This document shows positions 1 to 8,380 of a DNA stretch of 35,672 bases, in pieces. Position numbers and translations under genes: made by a program. Source of the DNA: an uncultured Lachnospiraceae bacterium (lineage in GTDB: Bacteria; Bacillota; Clostridia; Lachnospirales; Lachnospiraceae); assembly GCA_947627645.1 (NCBI GenBank), contig CANQWV010000010.1:1-35672 (forward strand). Direction: 5' to 3'. The notes below the pieces were generated by a model. That model was not told where the DNA came from. It saw only the letters and a list, made by a program, of their open reading frames with translations, and ran no database searches. Within the stretch, counting starts at the first letter, position 1. The number at the start of each line of letters is the position of its first letter.

Positions 1-49
1 CCACCTCTCTTTCTGCAGGAAGTTCTCTTCCTTACATGTCACAGGCAAT

Positions 50-75
50 AAAAAAGGGAGGATTTTTACCCTCCC
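50..75 (-). terminator. Rho-independent terminator-like hairpin
   Basis: On the minus strand GGGAGG-gtaaaaat-CCTCCC is followed by a T-run (plus: aaaaaagggaggatttttaccctccc). Confidence 0.5.
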
Positions 76-81
76 TGCAGG

Positions 82-1683
82 CTGTAGACAAAGTCCCGGC
101 GAAAGCCGGGATTTTCTATACTTTCAGCCGCCTTTCTGGTATAATAATAATCAGAAAGGCGGTGCTTTTATGTTGACGAAAAACGCGGATAAGAAAAGAG
201 AACAAATACAGATGTTCTGCATGGACGACATGGTTCCGCAAGACCATATGCTCCGATTGATCAACAAAGCGATCGACTGGTCTTTTATCTATGATCTCGT
301 CGAGGACAAATACAGCATGGATAACGGACGCCCAAGCATGGACCCCGTCATGTTAATCAAGCTGCCGTTCATTCAATATCTTTATGGTATCCGCAGCATG
401 CGCCAGACGATAAAGGAGATCGAGGTAAATGTTGCGTACCGCTGGTTCCTCGGCCTGGATATGCTCGATCCCGTACCTCACTTTTCCACGTTTGGTAAGA
501 ATTACACGCGCCGCTTCAAAGACACGGATCTTTTTGAACAGATCTTCTCCAGGATATTGGAGGAATGCATGAAATTCCATCTGGTGGATACGGAACAGAT
601 ATTCATAGATTCTACCCATGTAAAGGCGTGTGCCAACAGTAAAAAGATGCGGAAACGTGTGGCGCATGAACAGGCTCTGTGGTATGAGGATGAGCTGCAG
701 AAGGAGATCACAAAAGACAGGGAAGCACATGGGAAAAAACCCTTGAAAGAAAAACAGCCTCCGGCCTCCGGCGGCAGCGGCGGGCAGGGCAGCCTTCCCG
801 TGGAAGACGGGGAATCCCCAGCTGAAAAGACACAGAAATGCAGCACGACGGATCCGGAAAGCGGGTGGTTCCGTAAAGGGGAGCACAAGCATGTTTTTGC
901 GTATGCGGTGGAGACAGCATGCGACAGGCATGGGTGGATCTTAGGGTATACCGTGCATCCTGGGAACGAGAACGACAGCCGGACTTTCAGGGCATTGTAT
1001 GGGAAGATCAAAGATTTCCAGCCAGATATGGTTGTGGCGGACGCTGGATACCGCACACCGGCGATCGCACGGGAACTGATTGAGGATGGGGTGGAACCGT
1101 TGTTTCCGTATAAAAGGCCGATGACGAAGCAGGGATTTTTCCCAAAGTATGAGTACGTATATGACGAATACTATGACTGCTATATCTGCCCGGAGGGGCA
1201 AGTTTTGGGATACCACACAACAAACCGGGACGGGTATAAAGAATACAAAAGTGACGGAGAGACCTGTGCCGGCTGTCCGAACCTGAAGAAATGTACAGAA
1301 AGCAGAGACCATGTGAAGACGGTGACCCGGCATGTATGGGAAGAATACATGGAACAGGCGGAGGACATACGGCACACGTTAGGGAATAGAGAGATCTATG
1401 AGCAGAGGAAGGAAACGATAGAGCGGATCTTTGGCACGGCAAAGGAGCAGCACGGATTCCGGTATACGCAATACATAGGAAAAGCACGGATGGAGATGAA
1501 GGCCGGGCTTACCTATGCATGTATGAACCTGAAAAAGCTGGCGAGGATGTTGGAAGTCAGGGAAAAAGGGCGCCAGCCGTTTTCTTTAAAAAGGATTTAT
1601 TTAACTTTCCGGATAAGAATCGGACAGGGAATCCCCCGAAAAGTGGTGCCGGAGATTGCCTCCGGCACCAGCTTTGTCTACAG
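82..1683 (+). mobile_element. IS1182-family insertion sequence
   Basis: Perfect 12-bp terminal inverted repeats CTGTAGACAAAG (82-93) and CTTTGTCTACAG (1672-1683) flank a transposase ORF; subterminal hairpins (cccggcgaaagccggg; ggtgccggagattgcctccggcacc) lie just inside both ends. Confidence 0.8.
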
Positions 1684-1699
1684 TCACTTGTGGACATGA
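170..1699 (+). CDS. IS1182-family transposase
   Basis: 509 aa; N-terminal DUF772-like block (GRPSMDPVMLIKLPFIQYLYGIRSMRQTIKEIEVNVAYRWFLGL) and DDE-type core. The reading frame runs through the right TIR and stops in the flank. Confidence 0.9.
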   Translation: MLTKNADKKREQIQMFCMDDMVPQDHMLRLINKAIDWSFIYDLVEDKYSMDNGRPSMDPVMLIKLPFIQYLYGIRSMRQTIKEIEVNVAYRWFLGLDMLDPVPHFSTFGKNYTRRFKDTDLFEQIFSRILEECMKFHLVDTEQIFIDSTHVKACANSKKMRKRVAHEQALWYEDELQKEITKDREAHGKKPLKEKQPPASGGSGGQGSLPVEDGESPAEKTQKCSTTDPESGWFRKGEHKHVFAYAVETACDRHGWILGYTVHPGNENDSRTFRALYGKIKDFQPDMVVADAGYRTPAIARELIEDGVEPLFPYKRPMTKQGFFPKYEYVYDEYYDCYICPEGQVLGYHTTNRDGYKEYKSDGETCAGCPNLKKCTESRDHVKTVTRHVWEEYMEQAEDIRHTLGNREIYEQRKETIERIFGTAKEQHGFRYTQYIGKARMEMKAGLTYACMNLKKLARMLEVREKGRQPFSLKRIYLTFRIRIGQGIPRKVVPEIASGTSFVYSHLWT

Positions 1700-2196
1700 T
1701 GTCCACAAGTTCCGATCCCTTCAATCTCCTGCAGAATGTCATTCCGCCTTCCCTGGCTGATCACCTTCTCATATCTGGCAGACAGCACTGCCACCTTCTC
1801 GCTCGGAGCCAGATCAGTGAATGACCTCCGGATCACATTTGTCTCGATTACATAGACATAGGCTTCTTCGTCCAACAGACCTTCCTTCACAATGGCCGGT
1901 ATCTCCGTCAGCCCTGCAAGCTTCGCCGCGTTCTGCCTGTTGTGACCGGAAAGCATTTCAAAGCCGTTCCCCTTCTTACGAACGATCATCGGATTCAGAA
2001 CTCCATGCTCCCGGATGCTCTCCACCATATCGTCCAGGCGTTCACCCTGATACAGATGGAATGGATGATCATAAAAAGGCTTTATCTTATCCACCGGAAG
2101 GCTCTGGAGACCATTTCCGGTCTCCGCCTGCGGCATATCTGTCGTCATCATATCCACGACATCAAAAATCTTCCTCTTAGGACTGTTAGCCTTCAT
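1684..2196 (-). pseudogene. ParB/Spo0J-like partition protein, C-terminally truncated at the IS
   Basis: LPVDKIKPFYDHPFHLYQGERLDDMVESIREHGVLNPMIVR...MLSGHNRQNAAKLAGLTEIPAIV is a ParB N-terminal domain. The ORF stop (1684-1686) is immediately next to the IS right end (1683). Confidence 0.85.
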
Positions 2197-2962
2197 CCGC
2201 GAGCACCTCCCCTGCCAGTCTCTCGTATGCCTTACAGGCATTACACCCCGGTGCGTACTCAATCAGAGGCTCACTGTAATAAACACTCTCACCTACCTTT
2301 ACGGTACTCGGAATCTTGCTCTTGAATATCCTAATCTGCCCGTTAAAGGTCTCCATAACCTGTTCTGTGATGGTCTTGCAGAGGATTGTCCTTGCATCAC
2401 ACATAGTGAGCGGGATTCCCGCCACATCCAGATTCTCATTTATGCGGCTCTTGATCTTCTTCACAGTCTTCAAGAAATCCTGCAACCCCATCATCGCCAG
2501 AAGCTGAGGATTCACGGTGATGATCACTTCATCCGCCGCAGCCATAGCGTTGATATTCAGTGCGCCCAAGGACGGACTGGTATCAATGAGAATGACATCA
2601 TATTCATTTCTCAGTGGCTCCAATATGGCTGAAAGCATCTTTTCCGCTCCCATTTCAAGCCTCAGCTTTGCTTCCACTGCGGAAAGTCCTATGGATGATG
2701 GGAGGAAATCTACACCATTTCTCTCCCGGATATATTCCTCACGCTCCGGAAGTTCTTCATCCTCGATCACGTTCATCATCAAATCCCCGATCGCCACATC
2801 CACATCTTCCGCTCCGAAGCAGGTGGTCAGGTTAGACTGTGGGTCGAAATCCACAGCCAATACCTTCTTTCCACGCTTCTGCAGAGAATAAGCCAAATTG
2901 AACGCAGTTACAGACTTTCCTACACCGCCCTTCATAGCTCCGATCATAATTATCTTCCCCAT
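2186..2962 (-). CDS. ParA/Soj-family ATPase
   Basis: MGKIIMIGAMKGGVGKSVTAFNLAYSLQKRGKKVLAVDFDPQSNLTTCFG (deviant Walker A KGGVGKS). GGAGG precedes the start; overlaps parB start. Confidence 0.93.
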   Translation of the reverse strand: MGKIIMIGAMKGGVGKSVTAFNLAYSLQKRGKKVLAVDFDPQSNLTTCFGAEDVDVAIGDLMMNVIEDEELPEREEYIRERNGVDFLPSSIGLSAVEAKLRLEMGAEKMLSAILEPLRNEYDVILIDTSPSLGALNINAMAAADEVIITVNPQLLAMMGLQDFLKTVKKIKSRINENLDVAGIPLTMCDARTILCKTITEQVMETFNGQIRIFKSKIPSTVKVGESVYYSEPLIEYAPGCNACKAYERLAGEVLADEG

Positions 2963-2966
2963 ATCG

Positions 2967-3308
2967 TCATGCCTCCAATCCGGCTTCTGCCACCATGCAG
3001 TAGCCCGCCTGCCTTTCTGCAATAAACCTTGCCCTCAATTCCTCCTTCTCTTTCTGGAAGCGTGCCTGCAGCTTCTTTGTCTCTTCTTCCATAAATGCCT
3101 GCTCAGCCTTCCTCAGTTCCGCCATCGCAGTGTCCGCCATGATGATCAGCTTGCCTTCCTCACACTTGACCAGGACCGGATCTCCGATATTAAATCCAAG
3201 TTCCTGAAACCAGTGTCCCTGGATCCGGAGCATCGGCGCAGTCTTCCTTCCATAACAGCACGCTTCACTGACAGTCAGTTCCCGGTATTCCTTTTTCGCT
3301 CTTGCCAT
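2967..3308 (-). CDS. SymE-like/AbrB-fold small protein upstream of parA
   Basis: APMLRIQGHWFQELGFNIGDPVLVKCEEGKLIIMAD matches a SymE-type beta domain; adjacent to parA. Confidence 0.65.
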   Translation of the reverse strand: MARAKKEYRELTVSEACCYGRKTAPMLRIQGHWFQELGFNIGDPVLVKCEEGKLIIMADTAMAELRKAEQAFMEEETKKLQARFQKEKEELRARFIAERQAGYCMVAEAGLEA

Positions 3309-3614
3309 AGTTTTTTACTCCTTTACTCTGATTGACTCCGGCAGGCGCTCAAGCGGTTCCTGAGAAGGCATAAAAATAGAACTATCATCAGCACACTTCT
3401 CAGTCACCGATTAAGTCCTACCTTAATTCCATGTTCAGTTGTACCGCACAGGCATAGTACCGCCCATGCGTTTTGCCCTTAAGGCTTCACCGCCCCTCGT
3501 GTTATATTAGTGCGAAGCGGTCATATTTTCAGTTGAAAACGGCGCCGTCCCACCTGTAAATACCTCACCCAAAGGCATTTTCTTGTAGGACTAAATCAGC
3601 CAAAAACCTTTGAT

Positions 3615-4421
3615 TTATGCGGTCTCTGCTTGACTTGACACTATAATACCACCATCCTCAGTCGCAGAAATCAACAGAGCACGTTTTTCTCCGCTCTCCC
3701 TCAGCTTTTTCAGATTCGAAATAAAGTCAAGCTGCATGGAATTCGGCGTCAGACGATAAGCTTCAAGAGAAGTGACCTCCGCCTTTTTCGCAATCTCACG
3801 CTGCTTTTTAACTACATTATATTTCAGTGTGCACTGCTCAATGAAATCATCGTAGGAATGAGTTGACTCAGAATTCCAAAGCTGCTCAAACTCCCTCACG
3901 ACCTCCTGGGTATACTCGCCCTGCTCTGTCGATACCAGTCTCGTGTTCCATTCACGGTTTTTCGTCAGAGCACTGAGCGTCATATTCGAGCTTCCTATGA
4001 TGATTCTGTATATCTCCTCATTGCGAAAGATATACCCCTTTGTGTGAAAACCCTCGTTCGCTTCACCCGTAGAGTATAACTTTAAAGTGATATTTCTGAG
4101 TTCCGCCAGTTTCGCCAATGCTTTCGGTTCACTGAAATTCAGGTAATCTGTCGTGAGGATCCGCCCGGGAACATTTTTCCTCTCCAGTTCCTTGAAGGTC
4201 TGAAGCAGAGGCGTAATGCCGCTCATCGTCACAAACGCTACACTGATAGAAAATTCCTCGTGCGCCAAAAGCTCACTCTCAATCGAGGTGAGCACTTTTC
4301 GGCCTTCTTTGTAGTTGTTTGATACAAACTGCGGTTTGTATGCAAGGTTTGATGTGGCCAAAGCATCGAGAAAAGCGGTGCGCAGATCGTGGGTTATCTC
4401 TTTAGTAACAGCGTGGTGCAT
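3615..4421 (-). pseudogene. PLD-nuclease/DEAD-box helicase (DUF3427-type architecture), truncated at Walker A
   Basis: PLD-like motif HTKGYIF...IIGSSNMTLSAL followed by LTPNSMQLDFISNLKKLRESGEKRALLISAT. The expected GTGKT is replaced by EDGGIIVSSQAETA-stop. Confidence 0.75.
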
Positions 4422-4656
4422 AGCAACTCCTTGAATATTATTAAGTCACTCTAAATCATTTAATTTCTTCTTATCTTCTCATATATTTTATTAAATTTCT
4501 ATAAGCATATATTTTCTCGCCAAAAAGTTTCCTTCTGTATCACTGTCGTACTTATTCTCGGTTTACTGCGAGTTGTCTTCCGGCAAAGCTCGGAACATTT
4601 CCAAGGCGGGTTCCAATATATTTCTGTACATACTACACTAATAAGTCTATTACAAA

Positions 4657-5268
4657 TCACATCACCTTCAGCAACTGTACCAGCATTTGTGCATCCTTCG
4701 TCCCTCTTTTTACCTCTTTTGTATCGAATCTCTTGAATCCGTTCTTTTCCTCATAGAATTTCAATAGCTTCTCTTCATTTTCTGCCTCAAGAAAAATCAC
4801 CATGCCACCAACCATATACTGCAATTCTTTGATTGTATCAACTGCCGCCTGAAGAAGCTGCTCACCCGTGACCTTCTTATTCGCCCCATCTGTAAAATTT
4901 TTGCCAAGTTGTGCAATCAAGTATGCCGAAAGTGTATATGTATCATTCACCTCATCCAACTCGCCCACTCTTGCAATCTTGCGCCGCATTGTATTGCTGA
5001 AATTCTCCGCCTTTACCGTAATTGGCTTTATAGCTAGAGTAAAGTATCCAACCAGTTCCGTATCTGCGTTTGAAAATACCAGATATGTAACGGACTGTTG
5101 CTTTTTTGTGAACTCTATTGACTGTTGTTTCAAAAATCTTTCAACATCCGGATTCTTTCCACACGAAAACTCGGAGAGGAGTTTTCGTAACTCTTCCTCT
5201 CCGAGATCTGTGTTGTCCTCACCAGACAAGTATTCACGAATGTTAAAGACAGTTACGTCATTAAACAT
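4657..5268 (-). CDS. GNAT-family acetyltransferase, putative toxin
   Basis: LVGYFTLAIKPI...YLIAQLGKNFTDGANKKVTGEQLLQAAVDTIKELQYMVGGMVIFLEAENEEKLLKFYEEKNGFKRFD has a GNAT-like core and C-terminus; overlaps a small upstream ORF. Confidence 0.7.
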   Translation of the reverse strand: MFNDVTVFNIREYLSGEDNTDLGEEELRKLLSEFSCGKNPDVERFLKQQSIEFTKKQQSVTYLVFSNADTELVGYFTLAIKPITVKAENFSNTMRRKIARVGELDEVNDTYTLSAYLIAQLGKNFTDGANKKVTGEQLLQAAVDTIKELQYMVGGMVIFLEAENEEKLLKFYEEKNGFKRFDTKEVKRGTKDAQMLVQLLKVM

Positions 5269-5455
5269 CTGCTTTTTTCCTTTTTTCCATAAATTTTTTC
5301 ACTTCTGCCGAACCACGAATATGTGTAATTCCCATGTCAGGTGCAGGAGACCTATGAAGAGATTCCTGATAGGATTCTTCAATTGCATTGGCAAACTTCT
5401 CTGCCTGTTCTCTTCCTGATACAACAAAATTTTTCGTGATACTTGAAGTTGCCAT
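5261..5455 (-). CDS. Small protein, putative antitoxin partner of the GNAT protein
   Basis: MATSSITKNFVVSGREQAEKFANAIEESYQESLHRSPAPDMGITHIRGSAEVKKFMEKRKKADV; 8-bp overlap with the downstream GNAT ORF. Confidence 0.6.
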   Translation of the reverse strand: MATSSITKNFVVSGREQAEKFANAIEESYQESLHRSPAPDMGITHIRGSAEVKKFMEKRKKADV

Positions 5456-5588
5456 GTTAAACACCTCCTTCTCTGATAAAGACTTGCAAATATAATATCT
5501 TCTATGTATTTATATTATATGGATAATCCACTCTTTTTTCAATAAATTTTTTCAAAATATGCAATATGATTTTCTGATAAGTCTCCGT

Positions 5589-6263
5589 TCAAACCTTCCT
5601 CCCCCACTCCTTCAGCCTCCTCCTTCTCTCCCGATAATCCGGCAGCACTTCCGCCACAATCGCCCAAAAGCGCTCGGAGTGATTCATCTCCCTGCGGTGA
5701 GCCAGCTCGTGCACCACCACGTAGTCCAGAATCTCGTCCGGCATGAGCACCAGCTTCCAGTTGAAGTTCAGGTTGCCCTTGCTGCTGCAGCTGCCCCAGC
5801 GTGTCTTCTGTTCGCGGATCGTGATTCGCCCGTAGTTCACGCCCATCTGCTGCGCAAAGTATGCCACGCGGCGCGGGATCTTCTCCAACGCCGTACGCAC
5901 CCCCTCCTCGCGCTCCTGGCCGCTGATCTCGCGCTTATTCTGCCGCGCCTCCACGAGCTGTTTCGTTCTCTGTTCAATCCACGAGCGATGGCGCTCCGCA
6001 AAAGCATCGATGTCCTTAAGCGCCATCCCGCGGGGCGCGCGCACGATGACCTCTACGTCTTTAATATTCCGTAGGTTCGCGCCGATTTCTCCTGATTCTC
6101 TGGCTACTCCAGCCTTTCCGGGCATACTGATTTCGGGCACAGTGGTTTCTCTGCTCTTCCCGGCTTGCCCTGCTGCTCCGGTCTCCCGCAGCTGTAGTGA
6201 GATCGTTTTTCGCGAAGAACGGATAAGCGTATATTCGATGTTATCTCTTACTTTTGTCTCCAT
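5589..6263 (-). CDS. YgjP-like metallopeptidase (DUF45/M48-like)
   Basis: TIREQKTRWGSCSSKGNLNFNWKLVLMPDEILDYVVVHELAHRREMNHSERFW contains HExxH and the family signature. Confidence 0.9.
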   Translation of the reverse strand: METKVRDNIEYTLIRSSRKTISLQLRETGAAGQAGKSRETTVPEISMPGKAGVARESGEIGANLRNIKDVEVIVRAPRGMALKDIDAFAERHRSWIEQRTKQLVEARQNKREISGQEREEGVRTALEKIPRRVAYFAQQMGVNYGRITIREQKTRWGSCSSKGNLNFNWKLVLMPDEILDYVVVHELAHRREMNHSERFWAIVAEVLPDYRERRRRLKEWGRKV

Positions 6264-6331
6264 GATCCTGCCTCCTGGTTTTCCTCACACAGTTTCTGAT
6301 TTGCGCGCTTTTCGGAATTATCACACCTCTC

Positions 6332-7966
6332 TCATACGCCTCTCATCACACTTGTAAACCGCTGTTTCGAGCTTCCGGGCTTACCTGGCACGCTGAGGCG
6401 AATCAACCCCCGCTCTATGAGCGGATTTACATAAGTCTGGATCGCGTATGTCATGGAGGAAAGGCCAAGGAATTCACTGATCTCCTGTCTGGTGCGCGGA
6501 ATGCGGCAAAATTCCAGAAGCCTGGCCTCATCTGTCGCAGCGCTATAACCTTCCCCTTCGCCTACCTGATAAACTGTCCGACGTTTATTCGTCTGAAACT
6601 CTTCTGACTGATAATCCGCCCAGCTCTCGCTCACCAGAGATTCTCCCCGTCCCTCGCCGCCGTACAATTTTGTATAATCCGGTCTCTTTGCGCAAACCTC
6701 TCCGAAAATATCTTCGTCAGCGCCGTCCCGCCGGTTTTCCCTGACCGTCTCCCTGTAGAACGTCACGACAAAGCTGCCCCTCTCATCCTCGAACTGAGGT
6801 GCGCGCAGGTGGTATTCCTCCATCGCTCTGCGGATCGTAGGGATGCCGGAATAGCGATTCTCGGTGATCCCGAGCACTTCGAGCGCCATTGCAAGTGCAG
6901 GGTTCCTGGTGTCGGGCTGCATCCTGCCGAGCTGGTCTACCGTCAGTCTTCCGTACAGACCGCCGGGATTGCGAATCTCCATCCGATCCTCAAACATCAG
7001 AAGCTGGATTGGCATGCTTTCTGTGTGTATGCTGTAATCCCGATGTACCAGTGCATTCATGATCGCTTCGCGGACTGCGGCGATCGGATAATCCGTGCGG
7101 TCGTTGCGCCGTCCGGTCTCCGGATCGATGATCGTCTTATTCCGCATATTCTTGCGCACAAACTGCAGAGCTGTCTCCAGCATCTGCGGAATGCCTCCCT
7201 CGATTCTCTGATTGTCCAGGAAACGCTCCCCCGCCTCACCTGTCTCGCCAACCTCCGTGCCAGGCACGACGACTGCCGTGATGCAAAGCCCGGGGAAATA
7301 GGCCTGAGGATAAGGGCTGAAAAGGAGCACGGCTGCCAGCGTGACTTCCCTGTCTCTGGTAACGCTAAGCAGCTCGCAGATTTCCTCATCCGACAGCCCT
7401 GCAAGGTTCGGCTTGCCTTCTTTCAGCTTTCGAATGTATTCCCCCAATGCATCCTGCCGCAGGGAAAGCTGAGTGGCTCTTGGCACTTCCCGGATATCGT
7501 CCTGATACTTTTTGCGAAAGGCTTCGTAACTGTATATCTCGTACTCTGTCATCGGCTCGTCGCTGTCTCCGACGCGCACATAAGATCCTTTCAGGCGCCC
7601 CTTCCCGCGATAGTAACAGGGGCGCTCCGACAGCTCAATTCCCGGAACCTCCGCCGCGACGAAGTTCTTCCCATCCTTCTCCAGAACAGTCAGAAGCGGG
7701 CGCACGACTGGCTCCATCTGAAGACACTGTTCATTGATCCTTTTCTGGAGATCCTGCGGGTCGTACACGCCCGTCTCCCTATATCCGGCTTTTTCGTCTA
7801 TTCCGAACACGATGATTCCACCATCGTCCTGATTGGAAAAGGCAGAGAGAGTATCATACAGCCGTTTCGGGCACCCTTGTTCTGCGCTTTTTAATTCGAG
7901 ATTTTGCGTTTCACATTTTATTTTTTGAATTTCTTTTAATTTTTCATGAAAATCTTCTCTCGTCAT
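6332..7966 (-). CDS. AlbA_2/Schlafen-type putative DNA-binding, ATP-binding protein
   Basis: N-terminus NLELKSAEQGCPKRLYDTLSAFSNQDDGGIIVFGIDE (AlbA_2); AIREAIMNALVHRDYS and NPGGLYG motifs; C-terminal wHTH-like segment. Confidence 0.88.
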   Translation of the reverse strand: MTREDFHEKLKEIQKIKCETQNLELKSAEQGCPKRLYDTLSAFSNQDDGGIIVFGIDEKAGYRETGVYDPQDLQKRINEQCLQMEPVVRPLLTVLEKDGKNFVAAEVPGIELSERPCYYRGKGRLKGSYVRVGDSDEPMTEYEIYSYEAFRKKYQDDIREVPRATQLSLRQDALGEYIRKLKEGKPNLAGLSDEEICELLSVTRDREVTLAAVLLFSPYPQAYFPGLCITAVVVPGTEVGETGEAGERFLDNQRIEGGIPQMLETALQFVRKNMRNKTIIDPETGRRNDRTDYPIAAVREAIMNALVHRDYSIHTESMPIQLLMFEDRMEIRNPGGLYGRLTVDQLGRMQPDTRNPALAMALEVLGITENRYSGIPTIRRAMEEYHLRAPQFEDERGSFVVTFYRETVRENRRDGADEDIFGEVCAKRPDYTKLYGGEGRGESLVSESWADYQSEEFQTNKRRTVYQVGEGEGYSAATDEARLLEFCRIPRTRQEISEFLGLSSMTYAIQTYVNPLIERGLIRLSVPGKPGSSKQRFTSVMRGV

Positions 7967-8100
7967 TTTGTTTTCTCCTTTACTTTTTCTATTTTACCAT
8001 CCTTCTTTATTTTTTTCAAGCTCATTTTTATCTACTTTTTGATTTTATTTTTAAATTTTTTTAAAAAGAAAGGGGGAATTTTAAAAGCATAAATCCATTT

Positions 8101-8316
8101 TACAATTGTGAGAGTTGTTTTGATGTGCTATGATTTTATAGAATTGTGATCGCGCTGTGTTTTCTGACGCTGCTGCTCCTTGTACTTCTCATCCCCTATA
8201 TCGCGCACTACTATACACTCGAAAATGAAGTGCAGCGTATGTACGGACAGTACGACGAGATTCTCAGGAAAGCCTCAGCCTCTCACACGGCTTCAGACAT
8301 CTCCGCACAAGGCTGA
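8101..8316 (+). pseudogene. Internally deleted paralogue of the small membrane protein at 21667-22029
   Basis: 8148-8316 reads IALCFLTLLLLVLLIPYIAHYYTLENEVQRMYGQYDEILRK..., near-identical to LLTLMLLVLLIPYIAHYYTLENEVQRMYEQYDKIW at 21667. Upstream 8103-8145 resembles 21591-21637 (CAATTG...TATGCTA/GTGCTATGATTT...ATAGAATT). Confidence 0.8.
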
Positions 8317-8323
8317 CAGCGTC

Positions 8324-8373
8324 AAAGAGGGTGTTCCAAAAGTCATTCGAAATGACCGAAGGGACACCCTCTT
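8324..8373 (-). terminator. Intergenic stem-loop at the end of the ABC exporter operon
   Basis: AGAGGGTGTtcc...GTCATTcgaAATGAC...gggACACCCTCTT forms a long imperfect hairpin directly downstream of the ABC stop at 8381; T-tail is short. Confidence 0.5.
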
Positions 8374-8380
8374 AATCGAC

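Noticed and set aside
8324-8373. Novel structured RNA
   Set aside because: Best explained as an ordinary intergenic terminator-type hairpin at the end of the ABC operon.
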